Shown: piece after piece, positions 9,454 to 21,339 of the stretch
Layout of the letters: each line of letters begins with the position of its first letter
How positions within the stretch are numbered: position 1 is the first letter of the stretch
DNA from: Bisporella sp. PMI_857
Taxonomy: Eukaryota; Ascomycota; Leotiomycetes; Helotiales; Helotiaceae
Assembly (NCBI GenBank): GCA_021307315.1
Contig: JAJSPD010000051.1
Span: 124,001-188,000, forward strand
Direction: 5' to 3'
DNA: 64,000 nt
Program-made: the position numbers and the translations under genes
Notes under the pieces: generated by a model
What the model was told of the DNA's origin: nothing
Databases searched by the model: none
Seen by the model: the letters and a program-made list of their open reading frames with translations, nothing else

Positions 9454-11607
9454 TCATCTCATGAGATTGAAGGTACCGTATCCGCTGTCACTAGTTTGCT
9501 AAACATCTCAATGGTACTTCTTATACCTATGTTAGTATTAGTCTCGCAATTTGAGCTAGAAATTTACCTTTTGTGGTTGTTGAGGCTGGTACTGCTGTTG
9601 GCCTGGATATTGACCTGGCGGAGGAGCACCGTATTGTCCTTGTCCTTGAGGGGGATGCTGTTGATTTGGTGCGCCATATTGGCCTTGTGGTGGATATTGC
9701 TGCTGCTGGCCTGTTCGAAATATTAGTACTAGAATAGCATGAAGCCTGAATATCCTCGCAGGCTCATAAATTAAACAAGACAGATAATAAGCCCACATCA
9801 AGTCCCCAGTAATTTCCTACTGCCTATGGAAACGATAATTAAAGCAAGCTGACATACCGTATTGTTGAGGAGGGGCACCATATTGACCCTGTGGCGGGTA
9901 CTGTTGACCTGTTCCCTAAAGTCAGCGCTGCAATGATATAAGCGTACATAAGGCCGCCATAAACTCAAAAGTATTCTGAGACTAAGTGCATCGCGACAAA
10001 GACGCTCCTAATACATGGTCTATAACTCTAATGACCAACACGTTGCAAGTAGAGTCTACGTACCATATTGTTGAGGAGGCGGTGCGCCATACTGACCCTG
10101 TGGTGGGTATTGCTGTTGACCTAGTTTCCGAATTAGCATTGATATTATATAAAACCAAATAGAGGCTAAGATGTTTCAAAGCTGGTATAAGAGGCAAGTG
10201 AGTCTTTGGGCAAAACCCAGCCCGCCATTAACTGAGAGGGAAAACAAGTTGAAGTTAATACACATACCATATTGTTGCGGAGGAGCTCCATACTGGCCTT
10301 GTGGTGGGTACTGCTGCTGGCCATATTGCTGAGGTGGTGCGCCAGAACGTTGCTTCTTCTCGTCCTTGGTATCATAAGATGAATCAACAGCTCCGACCAA
10401 TAGTTTCAACAACCACAGTTCTGGCGTAAGATCAACTGGAGGATTCGCACGACTCATTTCATCTTGCTCGACCTCGAAGTTTGAAGTTGAATCGATCAGT
10501 TCTCCAATGCCAGGCTCATTATCAAGTTTGCCAAGGAATTCTCGGGCCTTGAGATCGTTTCCAACCTGGGCGAATTGGAAAGAGACTGCTCCCTTGCCAT
10601 GAGGGGTTCTGCTTAGCTCATTAGATGCATATTTAATTGCTTCAAATACTGCATCGTTGGCTTCACCAGCTGGCTGTCCATCAGTTATGGTTATAATTAG
10701 GACTGGCTTGCGAAGTTGATTAATCCTAGCTTTTTGGACAACAAGTGGCTCCAAGACTTTGGCCCTAAGTTGTGTACCCATGGGAGTCAGTCCCTTGAAC
10801 TGAACTTGCTGAATTAAATGATCAACTTCCTGTGCTGTGCGGATATTGTTCCCTTGTATATTGCTGTTCATGAAGCGGACCTCGATCCCATCAGCATCGA
10901 ATAAAGAAGCAGCAAATGCAGCTTTCTGAACGATGAGCTTCATGTCATCGATACGCTCGCCATTCTCCTCGAACTTCATTGATCCACTATCATCTGCTTC
11001 ATGTTAGCGTATTTCCCCGCCCGACGATTTTCCGACATAGCATACCAACATAGAAGATGATATCAAAGAGGGCAAGCTTAACGATGTCCTGCCCAACTTC
11101 TCGAGGTACTCTCCATTGCTGACATAGCTGTTCTATCTTGGCGGGAGCAGTCTGGCTAATATGGTCGAGTTGTCGTGGATCGGGAAACAAGCTTTGGATG
11201 CGCTTCTCAGCGATGGTGGCCTGGAGAGACTGTCGGATAGCATCAGATGAGACACCAGGCCCAGCGCCATATTGTTGTGGAGGAGGAGCTCCATATTGTT
11301 GCTGTGGAGGGGGTGCGCCGTATTGGCCTGGTTGCTGAGGTTGACCACCTGGGTATGCCTGATATCCACCTGTAGGCCCGCTCTGGGGCTAAACATGAGT
11401 TAGAATGCATTTATGCGATATGCGTGAGATGTAGCAGACGTACGTAAGGTGGGTTGCCAGCTCCAGGAGGCTTCTGTCCTTGTTGCAGAGCATAGTTTAC
11501 TGCTGCTCCCCCGCCCGCGGCAGCCATTTTCGATGCGAACTGTGGTTGGGACAATGTTAGTGATTGCTTGCATACTGAGAGCTACAGAGGGTAACACCTA
11601 CTCCCAT
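9454..11607 (-). CDS. von Willebrand factor A domain protein with Gln/Pro/Tyr-rich tails
   Basis: Eight exons can be joined in frame: 11602-11607, 11444-11539, 11046-11388, 10268-10993, 10064-10120, 9858-9908, 9568-9710 and 9454-9498, giving 488 residues. The first exon codes only Met-Gly. The start reads MGFASKMAAAGGGAAVNYAL. After a PPQQYGAP-rich N-terminal part comes a vWA domain with a complete MIDAS: VDDSGSM spans the intron at 10994-11045 (residues about 149-153), followed by TPMGTQL and ITDGQP. The C-terminal tail is made of GQQQYPPQGQYGAPP units, several on their own small exons, and ends GYGTFNLMR. No signal peptide, so probably cytosolic. It binds a divalent metal and presumably partner proteins. 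Precise role unknown. The tails resemble prion-like or scaffold segments. Confidence 0.85.
9568..10340 (-). repeat. Tandemly duplicated exons encoding QQYPPQGQYGAPPQQYG units
   Basis: The unit QQQYPPQGQYGAPPQQYG occurs at the end of the large exon (about 10268-10330), as all of exon 10064-10120 (57 bases), as all of exon 9858-9908 (51 bases) and at the start of exon 9568-9710. All the intervening introns are phase 1 and of nearly equal length: 147, 155 and 147 bases. Their interiors keep faint similarity (ATGGCGGGC, ATGGCGGCC). This indicates duplication of an exon-plus-intron block. Confidence 0.8.
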
Positions 11608-12247
11608 TATGATAGTTTCGAAATGTAGTAACAAGAATGCGTTGGTTTAGTTCAATATGCAAAATATCTTGCGAACCAAGACCAAGTTAGAGCTGAGCTG
11701 TAGATTTATGCTGACTGCGGGGTTATGGTCGGGTTTCTTCACATTCACTCAGCCTCGTCTGACGTACTGCTGCGCCACATTCAGGCAAACATTTTGGGCA
11801 TATTCGCATATTCGCAATAGGGACTTGTGATGGAAACTCAGCTACACTAGGGTGTACCACAATGTTACAATCATATCGGGATAAATTGTGACTATCGATA
11901 AACTATGTCGCACCCAAATAGCTCATTCCCAGTTCGAAATGGCCGGCTGCCATTAAATGTTGATCCACATTCAGGGCTTAGGTTAAGATTAGGGTAAGAT
12001 CCGTCTTACACTTCCCCAGTATTGCCGTGAATGTGACATTCTGGCATATCCATCAGGTAGACTGCCAGGCCGATACAAAGATGAAGCAGAAAGAAGCTCC
12101 ATTAGAGACTCTGAGATAACGAGCTTCTCTATCTTAGAACTAGCTACTACACACCCTTCAGACAATGTAGGTATTAGGACATGGAGTTGGAGGAACATCC
12201 TCACCTTATACTCTCTGAGCTGTATCGCCATCTGACAGAAATTCATG
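11608..12247. other. Upstream region of the vWA gene
   Basis: About 640 bases with no supported gene. It holds the promoter of the leftward vWA gene and the 3' flank of the MAPEG remnant. A frame at 11989-12246 has no recognisable content. Confidence 0.4.
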
Positions 12248-12686
12248 CTACATATTTGTACTTGATCCTATATACACGGCCACTACAAGAAGTACACTCC
12301 CCCAGTGCGCCAGAGGTCTTAGAGGCAACAGCGTCGGGTTCTCCTGAATCTTGACATATATGAATACATACGCAAGCCGAAGAAGCACATATCCAACGCT
12401 CAACTTATTAACCATTTCCACGGGCACATAAGCGAGATTCGCAGCCGCTACAGCGGGGCCGAAGAGCGTTACTGTTGTCATGCTATTAACTTCGGCTGCT
12501 TTCAGCTCGCCGGATCCGGCCGTTCATCTGGAAATACCTTAGAATATGTGTTTAGCAAAGTTAAAATAATGTGATATGACAGTTACGCGATTTATCAAGT
12601 TTTTTTACTGTTCGCGACAATGTTAAGGTGTGTTCGGGGCTCGTTGGCAGTGTGGACAGAGTGGTCGAGAAGCTTGCTGTATGCGC
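12248..12686 (-). CDS. MAPEG-family membrane protein, incomplete gene model
   Basis: The exon ending in a stop at 12248 encodes FGPAVAAANLAYVPVEMVNK then VLLRLAYVFIYVKI, the core MAPEG pattern (Ala-rich helix, N-x-A, then R-x-x-Y-x-x-x-Y). MAPEG proteins are small four-helix integral membrane proteins linked to glutathione and eicosanoid metabolism. An upstream exon at about 12609-12686 reads ANEPRTHLNIVAN, matching the N-P-R loop of the family. A GTAAAA donor and CAG acceptor (main exon upper end 12495 or 12498) join the two in the right phase. The true first exon is not clear: upstream frames show stops. The gene may be complete with a further small exon, or 5'-degenerate. Confidence 0.55.
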
Positions 12687-14265
12687 CTGTGAATTAGGCG
12701 ATCGCGTACGCCAGAGGGACCTAATCGGACAGGTATCAATGTTCTGGAAGTGAGAGAGCTGGTGATTTGGTAGTCAATTATCATAAAAAAAGAGATATTT
12801 CGGTCTGTGTCTGTTATTCTTCAGCGTGGGTTGTGGAACTAAATGTAAGTGAAGTCGGAGGTAGATAGGATGTATCAAGCTATACAAAGTTTTTTATATT
12901 GCGTGCAAAGCACTTCGGGCATTTGTAATTATGCTTGTCTTGATAGAAATGGGCGGACATTATATCTTAGTACAGGTTGGCACTTTTGGTTATGCGTGGG
13001 TAATGAGCACTAGTTCGAACAGCGGCGGCTCATAACATTTTATGTAATTATATTAGCAGAAGCAATGCAAATGCCCAGGGCCAAGGAGGCTACCTTTTAG
13101 AGTTTTTTTGCAAACATGTCTTCACCCGCAAGGTAGTATTCGTAGTCACCAGGAATCTTGTGCTTAGCTATAAAAGAATCATATCTCCACCTATTCTATT
13201 CTTCCCTCATCTTGCCACTCTGGAACGCAAAACAACAAAGATACAAACTCCGTTACAGGCTAAGCGCTAGAAATAACAACTGAATAGAAGAAATAAACTT
13301 TCGAGCGAAGTAAGACGTGAATATGAAGATGTTCCAAAAAGTATCAAAGCAGGTAGAGAGTCAGTTTTTACCGCTATTTACACGTCTTTCCTCTGAATCA
13401 CCTGCCCACCATCTCTGGCAGCTGAGAATTATCAACACGTTGGGGAGAGGAAAAGGTTTCATATTACAACGATTTCTCTACATCTCTTATGGAAAACTCT
13501 TGGATTCTAATGTCAGGTTCTGGAGAAATCATATCTCTTTAACCACTTTTAAAGCAAGCAAAATCCTGTCCAATGACTAGGGCTGTTAGACAAAGAATGA
13601 AGTACAGAGAAAACCAAAGGCACAGATCAGACCCGCTTTATAGACGCCCGGTAGAAGTTCCCCATCTGGTGACTCATTACAGTGACTAATTACATGTTGT
13701 GAAATCGCTTAGAAGGGCATCTCTACCCCACGATATAATAATGAATGAATTTCTCAGACCTAGCTGTGAAACCATGAACCTTGGTGCTGCAGCTCTCTGA
13801 GCCAGCCCTCCGCACCATGAATTAAAGACACCGAGTCAGCTTGTGCGCTAATGGCTGGGCTGGCCGATCTTAGGTATGTCATTAACAACAGCAACAGTGC
13901 ATGTCTCTTAGGTCCGATCGCAAAATGGTATTTCAAGCAAACATCCGACCAAGAGGTGACCGGCAGCAGGATTTTCATGTAAAACACTAGAAGACTTGGG
14001 GCGTAACAAAATGGATGTTTAAAGGTTCTGAATCTTATTCTGGCAAAGAGCTTGTTTAAATTTGTTCATGGAAGGCATGTTGAGCAAACGATCCGAAGTT
14101 TTGACTAAGATAAAAGGAGAAGTGGGGTTTCCTTAGCCGTGTAATTCGCCTTCAAACAAAGAATAAAAATAAAAAGGAGCGAAAGGCTGCTGTATGATGA
14201 GAAAGTGCGAACATTTAGATAGCAGAATGATGATGATGGGTGGGGTGGAAGGCAGATTAAGCAGC
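12687..14265. other. Gene-free stretch, about 1.6 kb
   Basis: I see no recognisable gene. A plus-strand frame of 87 codons at 13317-13580 has no familiar motif and no supporting exon structure. The missing 5' exon of the MAPEG gene, if it exists, would lie in the first few hundred bases. Confidence 0.4.
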
Positions 14266-16393
14266 TCAAATGATTTTTAAATTGTATAGCTTAGCACCCA
14301 CAAGCCAGGCCTGCATATGGGTGACTGGTAATCGTACAAGGCCAACGCGCTGAAACGTCCCAATCCCGCTCGTCATCGATAGAACCAGCGCATACGCCCA
14401 GTGCTCCGTCTCCAACAGCGGAAAGCAAAACAGCGTGCTTCCCTCAGGCACATGCCGGTTCTTCCCTTCCGTGGAATCCGTCAAGATATAATCCGCATCG
14501 AATTTGAGAACCAGTGCTGTAAGATGGTCTTCCGATTTCTGCGGAATGAGCTCGTAGAGCACGTGCGAAGATCCGGACCAATTGGGAGTTGGGGGACAGC
14601 ATTGTAGGCGTACAGGCATGAGGCGGCCTTCGGCGTGGATATGGTTGTCGTGCACAGTGATCTGCTTGGTGTACTTACTACCTTTGTGGTCTGAGAAATG
14701 AGCGTATTCGATGGGGACGCTAGCTGCTGCCCAGCACCATGTTGGGAATGCGTTTCGCTTTGGTTGTTGCTTTAGCTGTGTCAGATGCACAGACCATAGC
14801 AAATCATCAATAATAGATTCTTTCCAGATGCCAGAGACATATTGATCCGCTTCAAATCCCCGATGTCTTTTGAACAACTCGGCGATACCGCGGAAAGCCT
14901 GTAGACGGTCAGATTCGAAAGTGAATTTTAATCTGCTGTAGCCAACCACGAGGTCTCGCCAGAACCTGGAAAGCGCTAAATCCGATTCTTTCGAGAGCGC
15001 GGAGTGGAATTCTGATTTTCGCGAAGGCTTCTCGAGCTCAGCTGTCCCGCACTCACAGCAGAAATGCGTGATGCACTCCCAGAACAGCTCTTGTGGACCG
15101 AAGTGTAGAACTCGTGGAGGGAGAAAACGCTCTTGCAACGCCCATCCGCGACCGAGGAGTGGTAGCTGCTCTTCGGCCTGCATATTCTCGCGGTAGAAAT
15201 CGTGCTGTAACTTTTTGCGGACATGGACATTGGCAGTCTTGCCCTCATACTCATCCCTCACTTCATAGCCACGATAAGCGGAATCTGAAATGGTGAAGCA
15301 GCCACCATACCCATCGCTCGATTTCGTTGCTGCGAGTGTGAGGATTGAGTGTGTGTATATCTTGTACATCTTCGCGGATTCTCGCTTCCAATCTTCTGGG
15401 TCATCTTGAATAATGCAAAGTGAGTCAATCCAGATATAGCGTATGCCCAGAGCTCTAGTGAACTTGATTGCGTCCTGGAATGTTTGAGATAACAATGGCC
15501 ACGGGACACCATGCTTCCGAGCTTCAAAATTCTTTATCGTTGTGATGATAGGCTGAGTGGGGCCCCAACAGTGACTGAGCGAGCAGTACGTGCCCTTTTC
15601 ACCCTCCTTTGGCTCATAGAGTTGGACAGGATTTCCGGGCATAATGTCAAGAACTCTGGTCGGTAATATTGAGTCACGATCATTTGCACAGAGAGAATGA
15701 TTATTCACGCATTGGTCTAGGCGGTCTGCCGCCCATTTCGTGGCGGCTGGTGAGCCTGTATTGCCTGATATTGTTGGTCTTTGCTTGATGCCTAGATCAA
15801 AGTCACCTTTGTCCTCTGCTCACCAAGTTAGTTCCAGAAAGTATATCTTGCAGTGGATTTTAATGTTACCGACCAGGATCTGTATAAAACTCGAAACACG
15901 AGTATTCAGGTAAGTCCGGGATCGCATCAGCATCTGTCCGACTATGCCACTCAACATCCAGCTCTTTATTCTCTGAAGTCACATCATCCAGCGTATTTCG
16001 GACTTTGAGGACATCCTCGTATCGGTATCCTAGATGTCCATTACGGGACACGAAATTATCGAGACCTGCGTGGATGACACGGCAGCCCAAGCAAGATCCT
16101 GAAGCAGCCGACCATTTCAATTGATCGAAATCTTTCCAGAGTTTCCCGGGCTTGTCATCGTGTTTACATATAGCACATGTTAAGACAGATTTTGCGATTG
16201 GTGACTGAACAGTCTCGTCCGCAAACTTAGCGACGTTTGTGGATACTCGAAGGCTATCATCTGAATTTGCTGATCCTTTTCTATTTTCTCGCCACTAAAT
16301 AAGTCTCATATTTTAGTGATTTCTTCTCTAGAAAGGGGCAGGAAGGAAGACTGATTTTAAACTTACGTGCTTGTAACGTGAGGATAGCGACAT
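14266..16393 (-). CDS. Heterokaryon incompatibility (HET) domain protein
   Basis: Exons 16367-16393, 15874-16294 and 14266-15815 give 665 residues starting MSLSSRYKH. The first intron is canonical. The second has a weak donor (GTCGGT), so that junction is less certain. The region before the HET domain carries a CAICKHDDKPGKLW segment and GSCLGCRVI, typical of the N-terminal part of fungal HET proteins. The HET domain proper shows YCSLSHCWG, then RYIWIDSLCIIQDDPEDW and IYTHSILTLAATKSSDG, with RGWALQERFLPPRVLHF later. These are the classical conserved blocks. HET proteins trigger cell death on fusion of genetically different hyphae. The partner or allele is unknown. A solo HET gene with no neighbouring het-type partner in view. 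Confidence 0.93.
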
Positions 16394-17149
16394 CTTCTAT
16401 AGTTATCCATCAACGCCTCAACGCCTCATCCACGCAGCCTAGTTGTGCCCCCCCAACGAAGATGCTGGGCGTGTTCCCCCTGAAAAGTGGGACCAAAATT
16501 GTGCTCTTCCAGATGGAAATCTTCCTTTCCTGCGCAGTAGTTTCAATGAAAGTAGTTGCATCTTATTTTGAAAGAACATGGCTCGAAGGAATCTTTAATA
16601 CTCGTCAGACTAAGATAAAGGCGCGCATTAGTTCCAATCTGCTGGCGGGTCGATAACGAAGAAAATGTCGTCAAAAGTAAGATTGTGCACATGGGTTGTC
16701 GTTTAGCGAGAAGTCAAATAGGCTCATGGGGCAAATAAATGGCAAATGCATGCCCAAAGCAACCTTGGTAAATGGCCCCCAATACCACCTTCAACAAGGG
16801 TTTAACAATATAGTGCGAATGACTCAGGAACTTACAAGCTTAAATTTCGACTTCTTTGAAATTGCGCTAGAATCTGATTGACTCAAGATCATGTATGCCC
16901 CTATAAAATAAACACTTAAGTTACGGTCTTGGAATTCTAGGCGTATTGCAATTTCAATACCAGAACTCAACAGCCCGCCGTATTCGCTAGTACATCTTTA
17001 TGGAGACCGGTTTAGACTAATGAAAATATGTTATAAAAATCGAAAAAGCACTGTTAAACCACTCCCACCTTCTCCTCGTTCATTCTTCATCCACCCACAT
17101 GACCAGATATTCTCGACCCTGAATCCCTACCTGCAATGCATCCGAAGAA
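16394..17149. other. Intergenic stretch, about 750 bases
   Basis: It lies between two leftward genes: the promoter of the HET gene on one side and the 3' flank of the secreted-protein gene on the other. Short frames at 16378-16656 and 16696-16881 show no recognisable content. Confidence 0.4.
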
Positions 17150-18687
17150 TTAAACGGCCTTCCCGAAAGCACCAAGCATCATAGGGATACCGACGGGACC
17201 AGGTGGGATTACAATAACGCCCCCATTACCTTGTTCACTAGTCTGCACCTCAGTGATGTTACGGAAGGTATTGCCACCCACGCCAGCACCAAATCCGAAA
17301 CCGAATATTCTTAAGCCGCCCCGAGTATCTTTCTTCGAGGAGGATATGAATTGGGAAACCGACTTCCAAGTCGCGGAGTCGGAGATGGTAATTGTAAGGC
17401 CGACTTGGTGTCCAAGAAGAAGCTTTGTGATGCGGACTTTGCCCGCTAGGTTATTGATGCCATTCTTGGTGATCTTCGGGTAAGTGGCGCGCACAGCAGG
17501 AACGTCCCACCCGCCGGCCTGAATATTGAAGAGGACTGGCGGCCCTTTCATCGTCAACCGCAACGAGACGTTCTCTGAAAACTTGCTCGTCCAAGAATTG
17601 AACTGCGTTTCTTCCTTGGTGCTGCTATGTTTCGCAGACAAGATGGAGAAGAAGCCACCGCCACCAGACTTAACTGAGGTGGAGTGCCCGAGCGAGGACC
17701 AGTCACGGCCGTTGACATTCTTCATGTTCCAGGAGAAAGAAAACTGACCGCTAGACGTGCCGTTGATCCAGGTGTCGCATACTTCTTCAAAGCCGCCACC
17801 AAGGGAGTAGAGTGGCTTGTAGTGGAGTCCCTCGGTGATTTCGTGTTTAGCGAAAGGCTTGAACTGTACGTTGTAGCTCCCGCCATATACAGGCATGTTA
17901 TACCTGCTTTCAATTAGTATTTATGATATTGTCGTAGATGCGGTGAAACATATACCCAGGTTCAAGGCTCATTCCTTCTTGAGCACGCGTCTCGATCTTG
18001 GTACGCTGATCAGTGAGAGTATTGTATGCTGGTCCATACACCTGGAGAGAATATTGCTGAAGAGCAGAATTGGCAGAGCGCATGCTGTTCTTATAGGCAT
18101 TGTAAGTTGGATACTTGGCATTACACCATGCGGCAAATGTCTGTTTGGTTGCTTGGGCACGAGCATCGTTAATGTACTTGTTGTATGCATCGCTGTCCAC
18201 AGAGAAGAACTTCTCTTGCGCTGCGAAAAGTGCATCTTGAAGTTGGGTAATTTTCGCCAACTGAGCAGCCGTAGGCTCCTTGGTGCCAAGATCTACTGAG
18301 TTCAAATAACTAATGCAAATTAGTTAAAGGTGTCATGAGATGCGTGAGACCATACTAGTCAAGTGCTTGGATATAACTCATCCCAGCCACGTCAAACAGG
18401 GGATCGTTATTGAGCTGAAGAGAGTCCGCAAATGGCCAGAGGTCGTTGTTGGTAATTGCCTCGGGAACAGGAGTTCCACCACGAACAGCAATAGTAGACG
18501 GCGGAGTGACAAAGATAAAGTCGGTCCCCTTCTTGAGAGGTTGGCCAGCAGTTATATACTGGCTCACCATGGTACCATATGCTCTCCATGCGATCAAAGA
18601 TGCATCCTCGTAGGATAGAAGTGTCTGTGCTTCCAGAGCTCTGATTAGAGGCAGGAAGGCGACGAGCCGGGCGAGGAAGAACTTCAT
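17150..18687 (-). CDS. Secreted two-part protein, unknown function
   Basis: Exons 18356-18687, 17956-18309 and 17150-17903 join in frame to 479 residues. The start at 18687 gives a clear signal peptide (MKFFLARLVAFLPLIRALEA). In-frame upstream starts would bury it. The first 230 residues after the signal are helical and rich in Ala, Gln and Lys, with heptad-like stretches (LAKITQLQDALFAAQEKFF). The C-terminal half is rich in Gly, Ser, Thr and aromatics (YGGSYNVQFKPF, GGFEEVCDTWING) with alternating hydrophobic residues, suggesting beta structure, and a final glycine/proline-rich hydrophobic segment (VIVIPPGPVGIPMML). I do not recognise a named family. Helical front and beta back is an organisation seen in some secreted membrane-active proteins, but this is inference only. 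Confidence 0.75.
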
Positions 18688-20012
18688 ATTGATGGATAAG
18701 TTCGAAGAACGTATTTGTTTGCTCGGAGCAGGAATGAAGATGATGCTGGCGATGGACGTATTCTTCTCCATGAACACCCAGCTTTATATATGTGGGATCT
18801 CGCAGCGCGGTGAACTCCTTAGAATTCGCAAGGCATTTCTTCCAGCTTGAAATGCGAGCAATGAGCCTTGATTAGAACTGGAAATCTCCACATGGAGACG
18901 CCTCAAGACGCCATCCATACTCAATTTTCTGCAGTCTTCCTCTGCAGCTGCGAATGTTCATCGTGATATATGCCTTGTGCTTCACCAGCGCCAGCGCCGT
19001 CAGTTGAAGAGGCGCGTGGATTGACCGGAAGCTACCGAAAAACCATTGAAAGCTGATAATAGGTCTTTCAAACGATTTTTGTGGAAATGCGTGGGAACTA
19101 TATTAAGTAATGTTTTGAACACAGAAAATGCCAATTGTTAATGTCCGACAAGGCAAGGCTCCCTTACTAAGCCCTTGAGCGGAGATACAGGCAGTTGAGC
19201 TCAATGCACGTGTGCTTCTCACGTCGGAAGCTAATTTACTTGTAGAGGAGCATGTCCATTGACTCCACTAAGAGTGACTTTGAATACAACATGGGCAATT
19301 TCATTATACTTCACACAAACGCTGGTAAGTATACGGAGCTTGGTAGTTGCACGGGATGATCGCCCAATGACTGCCAGTAATGGCTCATCATGATGGTTTC
19401 TCAGTAAGTAGAGTGTCGAAATATCGCTTAAAGGTATATACTGAAAGCTGAACAATCGCATGATTGGAGACCAGCGATTTCTTATTGCCAAGGAACAAGA
19501 GGTATCACAAAATCCTTCCATGCTCGTTGGCGCGTTGTGCGTCGGCACTGTGCCGTCCACGCTTGAAAGGTTGTCTAGAGGCCTATGAGAATAATGTTAT
19601 TGCTCGCTCAGCCGCCCCAAGGCTTAAGCCATAAAAATAAATCCGTTTGTATGCCAAGCCGGACAGCCGCTGGTACCAGAGTACCGCACCAATGTTGTGA
19701 CCAGGAAGTGGTGCTACCATCCTTTGGTAGAAAATGCCTTAGCTGATTAAATATTAGATGTACTAAAACAGAGAGGCCAATTAACGTAACTAATGGGTTT
19801 CTCAACAGAGCCAAGCGAAACGTCGGGATTAAACTACAGCATCATAACAGGAATCATGAGATCCAGAAAGTTAGGCTGAGTTCGATCAGCCGTGATGAAT
19901 ACATCTTGAAGAGCTCTAATTTAACCCTGCATAAGTCTGCGCCAAACATCGATCCAAGAATTATGTCCAAGCACTTCTATATACACACTAACAAATGATT
20001 CATCTGATGGTA
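18688..20012. other. Gene-poor stretch, about 1.3 kb
   Basis: The promoter of the secreted-protein gene lies at the left end. Two minus-strand frames (19608-19814 and 19231-19560, in different registers) show some protein-like character, for example LVTLIGLSVLVHLIFNQL, but no recognisable family and no clean splice to join them. I do not call a gene. Confidence 0.35.
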
Positions 20013-21339
20013 CTAAAATGTTAACTTAGCTCCAGCCTGGGCAGTGACCACCGATACAACGTTGCCTGAACCAAGGAGAGAGTATGAATATGGCAGGGAG
20101 CTGGCTGTCAGTGTTCCAACAGGAGCAGTATTTGCAGCACCTCCAAGGTCGTTGTCGATAGCGACAGCATAGCTACCTAAGTCAGTCTATTGTACTTTGA
20201 AAGCAATCCACACCCAAAAGCGAAGGAAGAGACACTCACCCAACGATATCAGAGTCCTTCGTCATGATAGGCTCCGTGACATTCTTAAACACGTTGCTTT
20301 GGATGAGCAATTGCGCATTCTGACGTGTATTGACAGCCGAGTTCATGCTATAGCAATGCATTAGTAAATGACTGTCTATGGACCCACCACAGTTGCAGTC
20401 TAGCCCTGATGCCGTCTTTGTAACTTACTTTAAATAGTACGAATTGTAGATATGAGCAGTCCCGAAACGTACTGAAGGCCCACGAGAGCCGTTATCTTTC
20501 CAATAGTTGTAGGCATAGGTGATGCGTAAATGGCCAGTGTCTTCAGCGCCGTTGTTCTCGCTATGACCGATGAGACTGGTCTTCCAGTGATCATGGAAGT
20601 ATAGGCTGTGAAGACGTTAGCCGTGAGATTAAATATCCAGAATTTTGAAGCTCTGTATATACTATGAAAGAGTGATGAAATCAGCGGCGTGGCTCGCGTC
20701 AATGAGCCCATCGTAGTAGTCCTTGTCGGAGACCAACAGTGATTTGAATTCGCAGTGATCAATCCACACATTGGTACTCTGCTGTTGGAAGGCGATACAC
20801 GTCAGCCATTGATCTCTTAATACACGGATGCAAATAGCTACTTACGTCGATCTTGACACCATCGCCAGTGGACGCTAGAACATTTGATGAAATGATATTT
20901 CGAATGATGACATTACTCTGTCGTCGAATATACAGACCAACACCATCAAAAGCTATTTGAAATGCGGTCAACCTATATTCCCCAGGCTTCATGATAGTTT
21001 GTGACACTCACTAGCGCCTGGAAGCCCTATCACAGACTTATTGCTGCCAATCCGGACATTCACAGCACCCGAGATCGTACCCTTGACAACGATAATCTTT
21101 GCAGAAGTATCCTTCTCATCCACAGCTGCAGTGAACTGCGCTAAGGTGGAAACAGTGGTGACTGTTCCACCAGCACCACCTTTCGTACCGCCATTCTGTG
21201 TGGCATATCCCAGCGTCGCCGCCTCGGAGATGCTGGCTCGCTTGGCGAGAATGGCTCCAGCTGGTGCGTGCTCGACGGTAGGAGTTGGGCTGGCTGCTGC
21301 TAGGGCGAACAATGTCGCAAAGGCTGGTAAGAATCTCAT
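20013..21339 (-). CDS. Pectate lyase, polysaccharide lyase family 1
   Basis: Six exons join in frame: 21012-21339, 20846-20952, 20663-20781, 20429-20605, 20240-20347 and 20013-20172, giving 332 residues, the usual family length. The signal peptide is MRFLPAFATLFALAAASPTP. Family landmarks appear in order: GSNKSVIGLPGA, GVGLYIRRQSNVIIRN, the VWIDHCEF block with Asp and His of the calcium site, DYYDGLIDASHAADFITLS, FHDHWKTSLIGHS, and RGPSVRFGTAHIYNSY with the catalytic-region R-x-P-x-x-R. Pectate lyases cleave de-esterified polygalacturonan by beta-elimination outside the cell, loosening plant cell walls. No cellulose-binding module follows. Five introns of roughly 50-80 bases are unusually many for so small a gene but occur in this family. 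Confidence 0.95.

Noticed and set aside
12654..12720. tRNA-like start GGACAGAGTGGTCGAGAAG
   Set aside because: No matching acceptor stem, anticodon arm or T-loop follows at the proper spacing, and the bases overlap the likely MAPEG exon on the other strand.
13317..13580. 87-codon plus-strand frame
   Set aside because: No recognisable motif, no supporting exon structure and no codon pattern setting it apart from the surroundings.
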